Source: an uncultured Pseudomonadota bacterium (lineage in GTDB: Bacteria; Myxococcota_A; Polyangia; HGW-17). From it: a DNA stretch of 9,000 bases. Of this stretch, positions 7,253 through 9,000 are shown piece after piece; position 1 is the first letter of the stretch; every line of letters begins with the position of its first letter. Where the stretch lies: assembly GCA_938004375.1 (NCBI GenBank), contig CALKWH010000266.1, forward strand, positions 1 through 9,000, written 5' to 3'. The notes under the pieces were generated by a model, which saw only the letters and a program-made list of their open reading frames with translations, was not told the DNA's origin and ran no database searches. Made by a program: the position numbers and the translations under genes.

Positions 7253-8665
7253 ATGACCTATCATCGCCCACACACTCTGCATCACGCCTGTCAACTGGCC
7301 GCGCGGCCCGGCGCCCGCATCGTCGCGGGGGGCACCGACCTGATGGTCCGCGTGGAGAAGGGCTTCGAGGAGCCCCCGCTCTGGGTGGACATCTCGCACC
7401 TGCCGCTCCACGAGATCCGGTACGATCCCGAGCGGCGGGTCCTGGAGGTGGGCGCGCTCGCCACCATGTCCCAGTGCGCGTCCCACGCCCAGGTGCTGGC
7501 CCACGCGCCGCTTCTGGCCCAGGCGGCCGTGGTGGTGGGTGCCCCGGGCATCCGCAACCGCGCCACGGTGGGGGGCAACCTGGCCAACGCCAGCCCGGCC
7601 GCCGACGTGTCCTGCGCGCTGATGGCGCTGGACGCCGAGCTGGTCCTGGTGTCCGAGGTCGGCCGCCGGCTGCTGCCCATCGCGGAGTTCTTCCTGGGAC
7701 CCGGCCGCAGCGCGCTGGCCCACGGGGAGCTCCTGGTTGCCGTCCACATCCCGCTGCGCACGCCGCCCCACACGGTGCGGACGCTGTCCCACTGGTTCAA
7801 GGCCGGCAACCGCCGAGCCCAGGTCATTTCCATGGTCGCGATGGCCGCGCGCACCTTCCTCGACGGCGACGACCGCGTGCTGGGCAGCGCCATCGCGGTG
7901 GCCTCGGTGGCCCCGCGCCCGCTGCGCCTGACCCACGTCGAGAGCATGCTCCTGGACGCCCAGTTGACGCCCGACGTGATCGCCCGCGCCGCCTCGGCCG
8001 CGGCCGCCGAGGTCACGCCCATCTCCGACGTGCGCGCCTCGGCCGAGTACCGCCGGCACCTCACCTCGATCTTCACGCAGTGGCACCTCGAGGACGTGGC
8101 GCAGGGCAGCGCGCCCAAGCCGGGCCTGATCACCCCGCCGGAGCCGCCGGCGCCCGTGGAGCTGGACGTCACCGGCGAGGGTCCGTGGGAGCTGCGCCTC
8201 AACGGCCGCGCGGTCCGCGTGAAGGCCCCCGGCAGCCGCCGGTTCCTGGACGTGCTGCGCGAGGATCTGCACCTGACCGGCACCAAGAACGGCTGCGGCG
8301 AGGGCGAGTGCGGCGCCTGCATGGTGCTGGTGGACGGCCGCCCGGTGAACGCCTGCCTGGTGCCCCTGGGGTCGGTGGCCGGCCACGACGTGACCACGGT
8401 CGAGGGCCTCTCCGAGGGCGACGCGCCGGGCGCGGTCCAGCAGGCCTTCATCGACGCCGGGGCCGTGCAGTGCGGCTTCTGCATCCCCGGGTGCGAGGTC
8501 ACCGCCCAGGCCCTCGTCGAGCTCGATGAGCCCCTCACCCGCGAGGAGATCGCCCAGGCCCTGTCGGGCAACCTGTGCCGCTGCACGGGCTACGTGAAGA
8601 TCATCGACGCGGTCGCGCTGGCCCTGTCCCGGCGCGCCGAGACCCGGAAGGGAGGTCGGTCATGA
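7253..8665 (+). CDS. Fused FAD-binding / [2Fe-2S] subunit of a xanthine dehydrogenase-family molybdenum hydroxylase
   Basis: 470 residues that carry electrons from the molybdenum centre through two iron-sulfur clusters to FAD. Residues 1 to about 285 are the FAD module: AGGTDLMV (25-32), and GIRNRATVGGNLANASPAAD (99-118), which binds the FAD pyrophosphate. A Pro-rich linker (about 286-310) leads into the ferredoxin-like domain. Cys348, Cys353, Cys356 and Cys368 ligate the plant-type cluster. Cys407 and Cys410 (QCGFCIPG), with Cys442 and Cys444 (NLCRCTGY), ligate the second cluster. All eight ligands are present. FAD precedes FeS, the reverse of the FeS-FAD order in classical xanthine dehydrogenases. 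GGAGG (7240-7244) lies 8 bases before the ATG. The stop overlaps the molybdopterin subunit start as ATGA, so the two are translationally coupled. The substrate is set by the next subunit and cannot be inferred here. Confidence 0.93.
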   Translation: MTYHRPHTLHHACQLAARPGARIVAGGTDLMVRVEKGFEEPPLWVDISHLPLHEIRYDPERRVLEVGALATMSQCASHAQVLAHAPLLAQAAVVVGAPGIRNRATVGGNLANASPAADVSCALMALDAELVLVSEVGRRLLPIAEFFLGPGRSALAHGELLVAVHIPLRTPPHTVRTLSHWFKAGNRRAQVISMVAMAARTFLDGDDRVLGSAIAVASVAPRPLRLTHVESMLLDAQLTPDVIARAASAAAAEVTPISDVRASAEYRRHLTSIFTQWHLEDVAQGSAPKPGLITPPEPPAPVELDVTGEGPWELRLNGRAVRVKAPGSRRFLDVLREDLHLTGTKNGCGEGECGACMVLVDGRPVNACLVPLGSVAGHDVTTVEGLSEGDAPGAVQQAFIDAGAVQCGFCIPGCEVTAQALVELDEPLTREEIAQALSGNLCRCTGYVKIIDAVALALSRRAETRKGGRS

Positions 8666-8955
8666 CGCATCCAGGACTCAACTCGGGCGCCCCGCGCCCC
8701 GACGCCGCCGCCAAGGCCATGGGCCGCGCCCGCTATTGCGCCGACGTCCAGCTCACGGGCATGCTCCACGGCGTGATCGTGGCCTCCCCCATCGCCTCCG
8801 GGATCCTCTCGGCGCTGGACGTCTCGGCCGCCGAGGCGGCCCCGGGCGTGGTGGCAGTGCTGACCGCGGCCAACCTGCCGGGGAACAACCGCGTGGGCCT
8901 GATCTTCGACGACCAGACGCTGCTGGTCACCGACCGCGTCCGCATGGCCGGCGAC
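8662..8955 (+). CDS. Molybdopterin-binding subunit of the molybdenum hydroxylase, N-terminal fragment cut by adapter
   Basis: 98 genuine residues of what should be a catalytic subunit of roughly 700-800 residues. The segment from residue 18 (AKAMGRARYCADVQLTGMLHGVIVASPIASG) and PGVVAVLTAANLPG (61-74) is the a/b hammerhead domain that opens aldehyde oxidase/xanthine dehydrogenase large subunits; TDRVRMAGD (90-98) fits the same domain. AAGGGAGGT (8648-8656) lies 5 bases before the ATG, which overlaps the preceding stop (ATGA). The molybdenum-cofactor and substrate residues lie beyond the break, so the substrate (purine, aldehyde, N-heterocycle or other) is unknown. The frame continues open to 9000 only because the adapter happens to be readable (RSEERRVGKECRSRW); those 15 residues are not part of the protein. 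Confidence 0.9.
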
Positions 8956-9000
8956 AGATCGGAAGAGCGTCGTGTAGGGAAAGAGTGTAGATCTCGGTGG
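8956..9000. other. Illumina TruSeq universal adapter sequence (contamination)
   Basis: The 45 bases begin AGATCGGAAGAGCGTCGTGT and end GTGTAGATCTCGGTGG. I recognise them as an uninterrupted match to the reverse complement of the TruSeq universal adapter (P5 side). The composition changes abruptly from GC-rich coding DNA. Genuine genomic sequence should be taken to end at 8955, give or take one base because of A-tailing. This points to untrimmed read-through at or near a contig end. Confidence 0.97.

Noticed and set aside
7070..8386. In-frame upstream extension of atoD to a 656-residue protein
   Set aside because: The extension is antisense to the FAD/[2Fe-2S] gene and resembles nothing, while ATG 7069 has a strong ribosome site and matches the family start.
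8736..8990. Small plus-strand open frame ending in IGRASCRERV
   Set aside because: It is out of frame with the molybdopterin subunit, and its tail is translated Illumina adapter.
1..9000. CRISPR array, tRNA/rRNA, insertion sequence or prophage
   Set aside because: No regularly spaced repeats, tRNA-like folds, transposase motifs or terminal inverted repeats were seen on either strand.

Overview
The window is GC-rich and gene-dense, and reads as ordinary bacterial chromosome. It probably comes from a free-living deltaproteobacterium in the broad sense (Myxococcota-like). This is inferred from the very high G/C third codon positions, a lipoprotein combining a thrombospondin type 3 motif with a Cys-rich CGDG repeat, and a giant HEAT-repeat protein. 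No marker gene settles the taxonomy.

Layout: (1) 1-1163, minus strand, the N-terminal 387 residues of a secreted lipoprotein that runs off the left edge. (2) 1298-4585, plus strand, a 1095-residue HEAT-like repeat protein of unknown role, divergent from the lipoprotein. (3) 4586-4757, an AT-richer intergenic patch with short inverted repeats, leading into (4) 4758-5750, a WYL-domain transcription factor. (5) 5751-7069, minus strand, the two subunits of a family I CoA-transferase of the acetoacetate type (AtoD then AtoA in transcription order). The AtoA stop codon directly abuts the WYL stop. (6) 7070-7252, a divergent promoter region. (7) 7253-8665 and 8662-8955, plus strand, a molybdenum hydroxylase (xanthine dehydrogenase family) operon: a fused FAD / [2Fe-2S] protein translationally coupled to the start of the molybdopterin subunit.

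The last 45 bases (8956-9000) are not genomic. They match the Illumina TruSeq universal adapter in reverse complement. The molybdopterin subunit is therefore cut by an assembly artefact after 98 residues, and its apparent in-frame continuation is adapter-encoded.

Functionally, the CoA-transferase and the molybdenum hydroxylase share one divergent control region and may serve one catabolic route for an acid or heterocycle. That is inference from position only. The WYL regulator is a candidate controller of itself or of these genes. I do not see a convincing undescribed system. The points most worth a second look are the adapter, the FAD-before-FeS domain order, the divergent CoA-transferase/hydroxylase pairing with its duplicated leader motif, and the orphan HEAT protein.
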